From: Periplaneta americana
Taxonomy: Eukaryota > Arthropoda > Insecta > Blattodea > Blattidae
Direction: 5' to 3'
DNA: 64,000 nt
Assembly (NCBI RefSeq): GCF_040183065.1
Contig: NC_091132.1
Coordinates: 160,043,602-160,107,601 of the forward strand
This document shows positions 46,694-57,860 of this stretch, one piece after another (the first letter of the stretch is position 1; the number at the start of each line of letters is the position of its first letter). A program made the translations under genes and the position numbers. Under the pieces are notes generated by a model, which searched no databases, was not told the origin of the DNA, and saw only the letters and a list, made by a program, of their open reading frames with translations.

Positions 46694-46810
46694 ACAGCTG
46701 GCGTCTTCTACGCAATTACCGCCCACTCCAGTATTATGCACTTAAGCCTAGTTTGACACTGAGTGAAAGCCATTACAACTTTACTAAAAATGTTGATTTC
46801 ACTAATTAAT
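46694..46810 (+). repeat. Direct repeat, copy A
   Basis: CTGGCGTCTTCTACGCAATT to AAATGTTGATTTCACT, repeated with few changes at 47304-47413 in the same orientation, about 600 bp apart in intron 2. Kind unknown. Confidence 0.75.
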
Positions 46811-47303
46811 TTTACGAACGATATCAGTATAGCTTATTGTTAATAGTGTTTTATTACTTCAAAACATCACATTGGCAATTCAAAAGTACGAATGGGGGAG
46901 CGAATCAGATATAAGTTACGGTGAGTACTAAAATGACGTATTATCTATATATATATATATATTTGTGTGTCAATGTTTCCTCGTGACCTCTGTATCCCCT
47001 CCTTATGCTGCTTTTCTGATAATCTACTCATCCAGTAATTATATGGTTTGAGCAAGCATAATGTATACAATAAATAATGTCCTGCAAAGACGATATTTAT
47101 TGCATTTACGATACAGTAAAAAAACTTATAGCGAGGGGCAAGCCCCCACTGCCCCCCAAAGGTACCTTTGCCATAACACTTCTATAGTATTCCTGAACCG
47201 TCAAGAACTAACATAATGTATAACGAACATTGCTAAAAGTATCAGAGTTAACAGTAATGCCTGCAAGATGTAAGAGTAGTTCAAAAGTGGAATATTGGAA
47301 CAC

Positions 47304-47413
47304 CTGGCGTCTTCTACGCAATTACCATATGCCCACTCCAGTATTGTGCACTTAAGCCTAGTTCGATACTGAATGAAAGCCATTACAACTTTACTAAAAA
47401 TTTTGATTTCACT
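47304..47413 (+). repeat. Direct repeat, copy B
   Basis: Partner of 46694-46810, with a 4-base insertion (CATA) after GCAATTAC. Confidence 0.75.
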
Positions 47414-47491
47414 CACTAGCATTTAAAACCAAGTCCCTGACATAGGAAACCAGATGCTGCACTAACCTCCAATCTTAATTATCTCTTTTAG

Positions 47492-47574
47492 GGAGATTCC
47501 TTCGATCTGGACAAAGTTCGGCAACAGCAGAAACAGGAAGTATCTTCAGAGGAGGATGAGGTGTCGACTGAGAG
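47492..47574 (+). CDS. Plus-strand ZNF gene, third coding exon
   Basis: Acceptor ATCTCTTTTAG ends at 47491; the donor is GAGAG|GTAACT. 83 bp, entering in phase 0 and leaving in phase 2. It reads GDSFDLDKVRQQQKQEVSSE then EDEVSTE and the split codon AG|C. It is short, acidic and glutamine-rich, with no fold expected. The minus-strand counterpart at 14464 differs in sequence but matches in size and position, and it has a psi-K-x-E site which this exon lacks. Confidence 0.8.
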
Positions 47575-47999
47575 GTAACTGTAGTGTGCTGATTTGTAAC
47601 TTTTGGCGTTGGACTTCGGACTCATTTCGGCTCATTAATTCACACTACAACCATTTATACTAGAGATGGGCGAAAGTTACTTGCAATAGTATTGATTGTA
47701 TTATAGACAGTATTTCTTACAATCTGTAGTCCAATCGGTAATATCCTAGAAGACGAGCAAAATCCAACATGGCTGACGAAAACTATCAAAAACGTTCTGT
47801 CAATTATGAAGTTCAAATGCCACCAAACATCACAAAATCAAAGATAGAAAATCAATCATATATTCATAATTTTAAAGAAGAACAGCTCCTTCAAAAAATG
47901 AAAATAAGGTTAATTTTAGGCCTACATATTTAATTTTTTTTGGTGTTTGATGGCATTCCAACCCATCACCGTAAAAAACAGCTTGTTACGAAACCTAAC

Positions 48000-48486
48000 T
48001 ATAAACAGTTATATTACCGGTTGTTCTGTATGGCTGTGAAACTTGGACTATCACTTTGAGAGAGGAACAGAGATTGAAGGTTTTTGAGAATAAGGTTCTT
48101 AGGAAAATATTTTGGGCTAAAAGGGATGAAGTTACAGGAGAATGGAGAAAGTTACATAACGCAGAGCTGCACGCATTATATCCTTCACCTGACATAATTA
48201 TGAACATTAAATCCAGACGTTTGAGATGGGCAGGGCATGTAGCACGTATGGGCGAATCCAGAAATGCATATAGAGTGTTAGTTGGGAGGCTACAGGGGAA
48301 AAGACCTTTGGGGGGGCCGAGACGTAGATGGGAAGATAATATTAAAATGGATTTGAGGGAGGTGGGATACAATGATAGAGACTGGATTAATCTTGCTCAG
48401 GATAGGGACCAATGGCGGGCTTATGTGAGGGTGGCAATGAACCGTTGGGTTCCTTAAAAGCCAGTAAGTAAGTAAGTAAGTAAATT
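48000..48486 (+). mobile_element. RTE-like LINE 3' end with (TAAG)n tail
   Basis: The plus strand opens near [20 protein letters not shown] and reads without break RRLRWAGHVARMGESRNAYR, GGPRRRWEDNIKMDLREVGY and to AMNRWVP-stop, then KP(V)SK from the TAAG repeats. 5'-truncated, with 133 codons open (48056-48457). It is the cleanest C-terminal copy in the window, so among the youngest. It lies in intron 3 of the ZNF gene. Confidence 0.9.
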
Positions 48487-48517
48487 TTTTTCTTTTTAAA
48501 AGTAGTTTCCAATTGTA

Positions 48518-48712
48518 CCTTCAATGACCAATGTTCTCATTTGAAATTTCGAAGTTGACCACAGGTACTTCTACTTCCGGTTTGCTACAGGAAATGGTAC
48601 TGTCACCAATCGATTCTTTACATTGGTTTTGGTTATCAATTTTTTTTTTAATGAATAACCAGTATATAGTTTTCGAGAAAAAAGGCTGATACAAGTGGTC
48701 TGAAGTATCCGG
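48518..48712 (-). repeat. Dispersed repeat shared with 57632-57805
   Basis: AAATGGTACTGTCACCAATC and TTTCGAAGTTGACCACAGGT here match the reverse complement of the 57.7-kb segment. Unknown element. It ends ~50 bases before the finger-exon acceptor. Confidence 0.65.
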
Positions 48713-48764
48713 TATATTAGTACATTGAATATTGTGAATATTGAAATTTTGATTTTCATTTCAG

Positions 48765-49881
48765 CATAACGGACAATGTTGAGAAGTGTGTGCCAACACT
48801 ACATGCTGGACACAACAACAAACCCTTACTTACGGAGGAAAGACCATTCAAATGTGATTTCCCAGTATCAGAAACTAACTTAATGTCATGTAATCCTTTA
48901 ATATCAAGCAACAAAAATTTCTACACATCTTCAACAACTGGGCATTTAAAAGTATACAAATGTGATGTTTGTGGAAAGTGTGTCTCTAATAGCGGAAATC
49001 TAAAAAAGCACATGCGGATACATAGTGGGGACAAAACTTTCAAATGTGATGTCTGTGGGAAGTGTATCTCTAATAGGGGAAATCTAAAAAAGCACATACG
49101 CATTCACACTGGGGACAAGCCTTTCACATGTGATGTGTGTGGAAAACGTTTTTCACGATCAGGACAACTAACAAGACACGCTCTTCTTCACACAGGCGAG
49201 AGATCATTGAAATGCGATGTATGTGGAGAACATTTTTCTTGTTTGAGAAGTCTTGCAAAACATATTCGCCTACACACAGGGGAAAAGCCATTTAGATGTG
49301 ACGTGTGTGCCAAGTGTTTCTCGCAATCAGGACATCTAAAAATTCACTCCCGCATACATACACGCGAGAGACCATTCAAATGTGATGTCTGTGGGAAGTG
49401 TTTCTCTGATAGGGTAAATTTAATTGTACACACCCGCATACACACAGGGGAGAAGCCTTTCAAATGCGATGAGTGTGGAAAATGTTTCTCCCAATCGGTA
49501 CAATTAAAAAGACACGCCCTCCTACACACAGGGGAGATATCATTGAAGTGCGATGTGTGTGAAGAGTATTTTTCCTCTTCCAGAAGTCTTGCAAGGCATA
49601 CTCGCGTACATGCAGGGGACAAGCCATTCAAATGCGATGTGTGTGCAACATGTTTCACACATTTAGGGCGTCTAAAAATTCACGCCCGCATACATACTGG
49701 CGAGAGACCATTCAAGTGTGATGTCTGTGAAAAGGGATTCTCACGAGCAGGACATCTAAAAAGACACGCTCTCTCCCACACAGGCGAGAGGCCATTTCAA
49801 TGCGATGTGTGTGGAAAGAGATATTCCGATTCGAGAAATCTTAAAAGACATACAGACTTACACACAGGGGACAGAGGATAA
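48765..49881 (+). CDS. Plus-strand ZNF gene, finger exon (11 C2H2 fingers)
   Basis: Acceptor GATTTTCATTTCAG ends at 48764; the first base completes Ser from exon 3. About 60 residues of linker (SITDNVEKCVPTLHAG...) precede 11 tandem C2H2 fingers with TGEKP-type linkers, all with CxxC and HxxxH ligands. They run from [20 protein letters not shown] to FQCDVCGKRYSDSRNLKRHT, stop at 49879-49881. The product is a sequence-specific nuclear DNA-binding protein. Fingers 3-6 and 7-10 look like a duplicated four-finger block. There is no break anywhere in the exon. AATAAA at 50408-50413 is a possible poly(A) signal. The target is unknown. Confidence 0.9.
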
Positions 49882-49974
49882 TTTTGTACTTATTGTGGGT
49901 GTAAACTTCTTTTGCAAAATGAAGACATTTAAAATACATATAATAATACGTCTTCATTCATGTGGCAAAATTTT

Positions 49975-50395
49975 GTGAAAGTACACTATCTACCAAAAGT
50001 AATTGGGCACTTTTTGCCCATTTTGAACCTCGTGGTACCACGTCCTGTTGCTATAACAACCCACCCTGCCAGGCAAGGTCACCACTAGTTTGTGTAGGAT
50101 ATCCACTGGAATGCGTCCCCATTCCTCTTGCAACATGGGACTCGGACAATGGAAGTTGGCCACATGTTTCGGCGGCTACTATGCAGTGGTATGCAGACAA
50201 TAATGTTCACCGGTTGGACTGGCCTGCACAGAGTTCTGTTCTCAATCCCTTTGAGCACATTTGGTGCGAATTGGATCGGCGATGGAGGTCTTGGGTGATG
50301 CGACCAACTTTTAAGTCGAAGGAAAATTCGTGTTCAGCGTTAATGAAGACTCCTTTACAACTTCCTGTATATATATTCCTGTTTTAGAGATCCAT
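49975..50395 (+). pseudogene. Tc1-like transposon remnant
   Basis: It begins with CTATCTACCAAAAGTAATTG (Tc1-type end) and contains HVSAATMQWYADNNVHRLDW, PAQSSVLNPFEHIWCELDRR, the end of a Tc1 DDE domain including the last acidic residue (NPFEH). Most of the transposase is deleted. It lies just past the ZNF stop codon and could be part of its 3' untranslated region. Confidence 0.75.
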
Positions 50396-50413
50396 TAAGG
50401 ATGGAAGAATAAA

Positions 50414-51060
50414 ATGAAGGTGTATGTAATATGTCCAATATACAAAAGGTTCATGTACCTGTGAAACATACTCTCTTGTACTTTGGAACACATGGAATAT
50501 AGGTAGGAATATAGCTGTAAAACCTGACAATAATATTTAAAATGTCTTTGCCATTACAAAACTAGAGCAGGCTTCTCTGATTGAGATTTTATTTCCTGGA
50601 GGAGCAATAACTGCTTCAATAGCTTTCTTCAAGGCAACCAGATCAATTGGGGGACTCTTAACTCCAGATTTACTTCGTGATATGATCTTAAAATAAAAGA
50701 AAAACAAAAAACAGATAGAATCGGCCACCTTGGGAACATGTTTCATGGTACAAGATGTTTTTTATTCCAAGGTACAAGAGGGTGCACGTCGAAACAAATA
50801 TGGCTGCCAAAACTAGATGTTCTAATAAATCATGGAAATTAAAATATGTTATTACTCGCCACATGGTAGGTAACACACTCAAATTGACTGATAGTCACAA
50901 ATACAAATTGGTTTCATCTTAGAAAACGTAAAACAATGAGTTGTTTACTACTGGTTTAAAAATTGTTTTGTCAACAGAACTCACATTTTGCAATAAATCA
51001 ACCCGAAATTACGATCAGAGTTCCTTCTCTTCAATCTACATCAGTTTGAGTCCTCTAGGT
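50414..51060. other. No gene recognised
   Basis: Short frames only. Confidence 0.5.
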
Positions 51061-51682
51061 CAGTGATTTCCAACCGGTGTGACGCGACACGCGCAGCGAA
51101 ATTTTCGAAGTAAAAATTAATTTTATGCCATCCAGAAAGTCTCTTTACAACGCATAATTTTATTTACAACGAAGTCTTTGATATGGTACATTTTATTCCG
51201 AGACAAACTTTACTAATGAAACGTGAATGTCAAAGTTATTTCTTGCTTCTTTAGAATTTTCAATTGCGTATTAACATCGACCTTCTACAAAACTGGATGA
51301 CCGACTACACACAGAATTTGTTATCACTTCTTTTTTCCGGCGGAATGCAGTGGAAAGGCGTTCTGGCACCTTTTTGTTACCGAACTACGGAACCGAACTA
51401 TGTGTCAATAACTGTTTTTAATATAGTGTTTCTTTGAATTTCGCTTAGACCGTGAAAGTCTTAATTGGACGAAAAGGAGGTTAAAAACGACAAAACTCGC
51501 GTGCAGTGAACAGTAATCACCTCTCCGTCCGCTATAAAATATTCTACACAGAGTTCCACTACCTTTTTCTCCAGAAAAAAGCACTAATTATTATTGTTAT
51601 TAAATACAACAAATAAGTGTGTAGCGATATCGTGGGCGTTCAAAAAAGTGTGTACCCAGTCAAAAAAGGTTGGGAACCACTG
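51061..51682. mobile_element. hAT-type MITE
   Basis: CAGTGATTTCCAACCGGTGT at the left and AAAAGGTTGGGAACCACTG at the right, 8-bp duplication CTCTAGGT / CTCTAGTT. The TIR CAGTGGTTCCCAACC is a classic hAT end. No frame. Confidence 0.8.
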
Positions 51683-52037
51683 CTCTAGTTAGCAGCAAAA
51701 ATAAAAAAAGCAAAAAAAAAAAACAAAAGCAAAAAAAAAAAATTCAAAGGTATACTATGCTGAAGGTAACACAGCCTCCCCTACATACATACCAAAAGCA
51801 CTCTACACACTTCGCGATTATATAATTCCTCACCATTGTAGTGAACTTCATACTTTTGAAATTCCAAGGCTCTGATGATCGCATCCAAAGCATTTCGCTC
51901 TGAAGTGGTTTCTCAACAGTATGCTGGTGTTATTGGATTTTTTATAACTCGGTAGGGAAAAACACATTCTGCAGATACCACAAAAGCGTCCACGACTTCT
52001 TAAACGAATGGACTGCGACAAAACACTTTCCACAGTT
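51683..52037. other. No gene; A-rich run then 3' flank of a finger exon
   Basis: A-rich stretch 51696-51745. The remainder may contain a lost finger (CGICRMCFSLPSYK on the minus strand at about 51935-51980). Confidence 0.45.
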
Positions 52038-52691
52038 TTAGCTTTTCAATGCTTTGTCGCCTGCGTGACGGCGTTGATGGATTATTAGGGAAATCAAATA
52101 CGAGAAACACTTTCCACAAACATCACATCTGAATGGTTTTTTCACCTGTACGCAGGCGTCTATGGCAGTTCAGATTAAAAGTATCCAAGAAAAACATTCC
52201 ACACACATCGCATTTGAATGGCTTGTCGCCCATATGCAATCGCTTATGGCGATTTAGCCTCCCATGTTGAAAGAAGCACTTTCCACTAATATCGCACTTC
52301 AATCGCCTCAAGTCTGTGTGCCAGAGCTGATGAACTATTAGAGAACCCAACTGGGAGAAACACTTCCCACAGACATCGCATTTGAATGGTTTTTCGCCAG
52401 TTTGTAGTCGTGTATGGCATTTCAAATGTCTATGTTCAAAGAAACACTTGCCACATATATCGTATTTGAAATGTTTTTCGCCTGTGTGACTTAAGCCATA
52501 CCTTTTCAAACTATTCAAGTACGAGAAACTCTTCACAGACATCACATTTGAATCGCTTTTCATCTGTAAGAAGCCTCAACATTTTCTTCGATGAAACAGA
52601 ATCCTCTGCAGCCTGACAAATAGTCATGTGTTCTTCCGCAGCAAAACCTGCGTTCTGTGATATTACAGTGTTGTCATGTGTGTCTGGAAAA
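52038..52691 (-). pseudogene. C2H2 zinc-finger exon, about 7 fingers, broken
   Basis: An acceptor (TTTTATTATAG) opens a phase-2 exon reading SFPDTHDNTVISQNAGFAAE..., then a first finger KRFKCDVC that loses frame by a 2-base deletion. The frame 52123-52563 carries five fingers, several with lost ligands (KYDIC, KCDISGKC), and ends GEKTIQM because of an extra A in GAAAAAACC. The next frame completes [20 protein letters not shown] and stops at 52038. It belongs to the same family by linker and finger style, but no upstream exons are seen before the next locus at 59 kb. An orphan, dead copy. Confidence 0.82.
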
Positions 52692-53031
52692 CTATAATAA
52701 AATTATATAATCAATGTACAGACACAATAAGATTATATAGGTTCCGACACAAACCAAAAAATATACAAGGAAGCACATTGTAACACTACACCTCACTAGA
52801 GCAGGTTACAGGATCTTAATAATTTTACTGTATAGAAGACTATTTTTGCGTACTTGTATTAGATGTACCGTTACTGACATAAAATTACCGGCATTAACTC
52901 TTCTAGAAATCATCACTAACAATCCAGATGGGGAGAATACTGTTTCGGGTACATTACCCCCCTAAGTAGTCGCGTCGGAGTCTGGTAGGCCCCACAAGGG
53001 TTACGAATGTTGATATGAAGCGTTTAGTTGC
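52692..53031. other. No gene recognised
   Basis: Upstream of the broken finger exon. No third exon is found here. Confidence 0.5.
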
Positions 53032-53354
53032 AAAATCAGATACATCACTAAAACATAATTTTTAAACATGAAGAAAAAACGTATATCTCCTATACACCAA
53101 GAGGTAAAATTTTAATACTTTGAGGATACGTTTGTTATGGAATATTGCAATGTTCCATGACGTATGGCAATGACATTATTGCATAATTAGTAGATAATAG
53201 AGAAAATGTATTTGATATATTTGGTTTTGAAAATTATTCTGTGATCTATCTGGGTTTGCAAATGAATAACAGGACGTATCTTGGTTTGGAAGCAAAAAAC
53301 CATTGTTACATACAATGTATTATTTTAAACCCACTGTTTCATCATAAACAATTA

Positions 53355-53414
<60 letters not shown>

Positions 53415-54170
53415 ATCACCAGATCGCCTATTTCACAGGCATGGTCACACATTTTCTTCTTCATTCTTAGAAGAAATCTGATTTTCAATCAAGCTTTCCA
53501 GTCTGTTAACAATACGTGCATGGTAGCTAACGTTTGAAGTGATTTCCAGTTATTACCAAAATGTTTTGTCAGCAAACAAGTTACATCATTTATTTTTAAT
53601 TGTGACACTTGTACTCCTGGCAGCATTATGCTTGATGGTGCAATATTTATTTATTTTTTTGGTTATTGTAACAAATACTCTTGTACTGACTAGACTCACT
53701 TCTGTAGTGAACTTCATCCTTCACTAGGACGTCATCCTTCTTGTTGGACTGAAAGAAAAACGTTTTACATGGAAAGTTCCACTGAGCTGGTGGCCGCACT
53801 GTATTGGAAACAGTTTTTTCAGTCATATGTTTTATCTGACAAAGTTATGACTGTTCCAAAATTAGAGAAAATATCTGTTTACTCGTTAGGACTAATGATG
53901 ACATCTTGCCGTTTTTCTATCAGCTGTTTCTGCGCGGGAACTATACTGATGCGCAATGAACGTGTGCGCAAATCCTTGATGTATCTGGTTTTGAAAACAA
54001 ACTCACGTGACATCTGGATTTGCAACCAATACTATTTTTCGTCATACAAATCCATGTGATGTATCTGGTTTTGGAGCATAATAGTGCTACAGCAGTTGTA
54101 GAATCATATGAAGATATGAAATATAACATTAACTAATTTTCGAAAAAAAGTGATGTATCTGATTTTGTGC
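53032..54170. mobile_element. Unclassified inverted-repeat element with repeated GATGTATCTGGTTTTG
   Basis: The left end CAAAATCAGATACATCAC is inverted at the right (GTGATGTATCTGATTTTG). Between them the same ~16-base motif recurs near 53240, 53275, 53975, 54057 and 54150 in slightly changed form. An (ATT)n run (53346-53413) lies inside. Frames 53539-53727 and 53769-54059 look weakly protein-like but are unassigned. Confidence 0.5.
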
Positions 54171-55499
54171 GAGATCGTACGTATTTGCTTGTTTTCCGCA
54201 CAGAACCAATACGCGGTAAGTGTGAAATACCACATTCAGTATTCCCAACGTAACACACACAACAATTTCCCTCTTCTTACCGCTTAGGCGCGACATTCAT
54301 TTTACTGCTTTAGGCTTTTAACATATTATTTTTGGAGACGTTTAACATAGTAATAATTATAAATTGGAAACTTACCACTGCAATTTCACCTAAATTGCAA
54401 TGTTAATTATAGTTTTTAAATATTTGCAAAAATTAAGTAAAGTCTACTACTCCACGAAACTTTTGCATTCCTGATACAAGTAACATTAAGGAAGCCGTGA
54501 AAAAATCAACAAGATACCCGATGCGGATGTTATTACTGCAATATGTTATATAAATAATATTGTTAAAATATTAAAATGAAAAATAAATCATTACATAACC
54601 TTACCGTTTGTTTTAAGTTCGCATTTATAGACTGGGGAAAAAAAAAAGACAGACGTATATCACGGCCTGCTGGAGAATAGTAAACACAGAAAACATTTTA
54701 TAGCAACAATGTTGAAGAAAGATATTTTGGTTTTCCGAAGTTGCCGTCATTAAACAGAAACCAACATGGAGATTTCATTGCAACTAATTAGAAATTCGTC
54801 TTTCAGGTATGTAATAAACGATCTTCGCACAAAATAATGTACGATACACGAGCGGTATGTTGTATTCATGTTCTCGGAAATTAGAAAAGCTCAACTACGT
54901 TCCGCTTTTTCAATCTTTTCCTCGACCATGAACACGTCAACATACCGCTGTTGTAACGTATATTACTATTACAACTACACGCCTCATATGTAACTATTTA
55001 TGTGTTGGTTACACTGCTCGGCGCTTCAGTACCTTCCAAAAACTTGTTTTCGGAATTATAAAGTGTTCGCCTCTATTGTTAGACTGTTAGTTTGCATTGT
55101 AAATCGGCTCGAAGGCGTTCGGGATTTTTCAGGCCCCCACGCGACTACTAACATAATAGTATCATTATACCACACTCTTGTTTTCGATTAGAGTTTTACA
55201 GTTCTGTTGATAAGGGCAGTTATGTGGCTAAGAATAAAATGTGTAGTATTGAAGAAGAAGCAGTGCGTATTAGCCTAGATCATATATGTAACAGATAGCT
55301 CATCCTTATGTAAAAATCGGCAGCACTTTGAACAGAACAACCGCCAGGATCGCTACCCGTCCGCCGTAAACGAACACGAGATGGCAGTACAGTCGCTAAT
55401 GCAATTCAAATGGGAGTTATGACGTTACTCATGTAACAACTAGATGGCAGCATAGTAAACCGGATAAAAGTTGTTACCGTCAAAGCCTGAAAGGCCGAG
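54171..55499. other. No gene recognised
   Basis: Short frames only. Confidence 0.5.
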
Positions 55500-55660
55500 C
55501 TATCTGGGTATATTATATGATCTACGGTATTAGACAGCTTTTGGACGAAGTAGAGACAAGTGATGATGAAAATGGATAATTCGATGATGACAAAGTGGCT
55601 CATCTGAGTGAATCAGAACATGGTACAGAAATAGTCAAATGTACGAACTCTATGAGTTTG
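55500..55660 (+). pseudogene. Possible piggyBac-type N-terminal scrap
   Basis: The plus strand reads LLDEVETSDDENG, a stop, then FDDDKVAHLSESEHGTEIVK. The acidic DxxDxxSESEHxTE style is typical of piggyBac transposase N-termini. Too short to be sure. Confidence 0.35.
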
Positions 55661-57374
55661 AATGACGAAAACAAATAAAATATTCTTGTTCATAATAATG
55701 AGTTACGACCATAGTAAATTTTGTATTTCTTTGAAAGTAATGTAATTGTCTGCAAAGTTCTAAAATTGCATTAAAATTTACCAAGGGTACTGTTTATAAA
55801 CCAGGCCATATGACATTTCCCTAAACTTTTTTATGTTTAGTAGTGATGATACGTATTATACCTTATAGAAAATTGCATTAAACAATACCTGTATATGTTT
55901 ATGTAGTTATAATATTCTATTAAGTGGGAACATACAATATTTAAACTAACAACGATTAAAATGTGCATCAATAAACCAAGTTAATTGGGTGTAAAAAGGG
56001 CGCGTCATCTACTAATGGCTATTTGCGCCCTAATCTAAAAACCTAAAAAAAAAAAACACACAATACAATAATCAGAATGCTTAAAAGAACTAATAAGCGT
56101 TGTCACGCTTAAAACGAGGTACTCAAATGCAGTTTAAACAAGGTGATGCATAAAAACCATAACAGGGAGCAGGTCTCAGACCCTAGCTAGTATTTAAAAA
56201 GAAACGATAAATAATCAAACAAATGCCACCAGAAATAAAACATCTGGCAAATTTCTAAAATAGGTACTCAATAAACCAAAATGACTACATAACACTTTGG
56301 TGTTTTTTTCATTGAAACTGAAACAAACTAACTGTTGAGTGTATAAACAAGTTATGATTATATAAAAACTGCAAAATATCATTAACATGCCACAATACAT
56401 GCAATTTTAATATGAGGTACTGTCGAACCCTCACTACGTGACTATCAATGTCACAAACATTAGCGTACCTACTTATGTTTTAAACTAGCTGTGAATAGAC
56501 ATTCAAGTCACCACAATAAAGGAAAGAATAAGTGGAACAATTTTGATCTTACATGAAGAGAGTCATGGAAAAATAATTTCTCAGTTATATGATTTAGCAG
56601 AAATGGAGACTAGCGATATCAGAAATGTTACATCGTACTATACAGCTTGACAGAATTTATCTCAGAATTGTGAAAAAATATGTTGAGCTCAAAGACATTT
56701 ATGGACAAGACAGCCATCGCTTCGATATACAGAATGCACAGTAAGTAATAATTAATTTCAGCTGATTATTCTTTGTGATATTCCAAACAAAAAAGTTTAT
56801 ATAATTTTGCTTCTCTTTCCTTTCTTTTTGAGAAAAAGGGAATGGTATATATTAGGCATTTAATAACGTATTTTAGGAACGCCACAAATTGAATTTCCAA
56901 AATGAGCAGTGAATTTAAGGGAGCAGTATATTATGATAATAAATGATAAAATAAATTTAGTGTTGTTCTTTAATAGTCAAGAAACTTGATCCGGACGCAT
57001 GTGACATTATAAAATTAATTTTCAGAATGAAAACTATCAGCAAATAGGAATCTAAATTAGAAGAATACGTACCATCAGTCTAGACACAAGTGGTAAAGTG
57101 TCAATAAGTACGAATCTACATCAAAGTAACTGTGCTCTAGGAATCCCAATGAAAAAATGAGAAAATAATGCAATTGATACCGGTATCTCTACATTTTTTG
57201 CGTTGTAAAAAAGACCGAGAATACTCATCCATACCTTTTCACTAGATATATCGTCGTAATATAGTGAGAAGATTCATAACTAATGACCTGGATGCCATCC
57301 TCTATTGGATATTGTGTAACAATGACTTTGGGTGATCATCACGTAAATATTTATTAATGGAAAAAAATTCGTTG
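55661..57374. other. No gene recognised
   Basis: AT-rich. A stretch near 56595-56745 looks faintly coding, but no family is recognisable. Confidence 0.4.
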
Positions 57375-57441
57375 TCACCGGAATCGAACACAGGATCCTC
57401 AGCTTCTCGCGCTGAGTGCTCTTACCATCTGTGCTATGACG
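57375..57441 (-). repeat. tRNA-like sequence (SINE head or tRNA pseudogene)
   Basis: The minus strand has TAGCACAGATGGTAAGAGCA (A box), a 6-bp anticodon-like stem CTCAGC/GCTGAG around a 7-base loop, and GTTCGATTCCGGTG (B box). A short GTCA/TGAC pairing could be an acceptor remnant. No SINE body was identified next to it. Confidence 0.55.
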
Positions 57442-57523
57442 AGACGCGATCTAAGTATCTATGCAATGACTACAAGTACTGATTACACAATATTCAATAG
57501 AGAACAGCGAGGTCCTCTAATAA

Positions 57524-57593
57524 GAAAAAAACACGCACGCACGCACGCACGCACTCACTCACTCACTCACTCACGCACGCACGCACGCACGCG

Positions 57594-57628
<35 letters not shown>
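57524..57628. repeat. Compound microsatellite (ACGC)n-(TCAC)n-(GCAC)n-(GC)n-(CA)n
   Basis: Adjacent blocks of related tetranucleotides resolving into CA repeats. Confidence 0.95.
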
Positions 57629-57631
<3 letters not shown>

Positions 57632-57633
<2 letters not shown>

Positions 57634-57805
57634 AGGTGTTTCAGACCACCCATAACTGGGCTTTTTCTCGAAAATTATGTAGTACTGGTTGTTCACAAAA
57701 AAATTTGATAACCGAAACCTATGTAAAGAATCGATTGGTGGTAGTACCATTTCCCATACCTGTGGTCAACCTCGAAATTTCAAATCAGAACATAGGTCAC
57801 TGAAG
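57632..57805 (+). repeat. Dispersed repeat shared with 48518-48712
   Basis: AAAGAATCGATTGGTGGTAG and TGTGGTCAACCTCGAAATTT mirror the 48.6-kb segment. Confidence 0.65.
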
Positions 57806-57860
57806 ACAGTGGCGTCAACTTTTAGAAAATATTGGATGGGCTCAAATAGTTGAGTTCTAC

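Noticed and set aside
57436-57708. 90-codon frame rich in HAR/THT repeats
   Set aside because: It is translated compound microsatellite.
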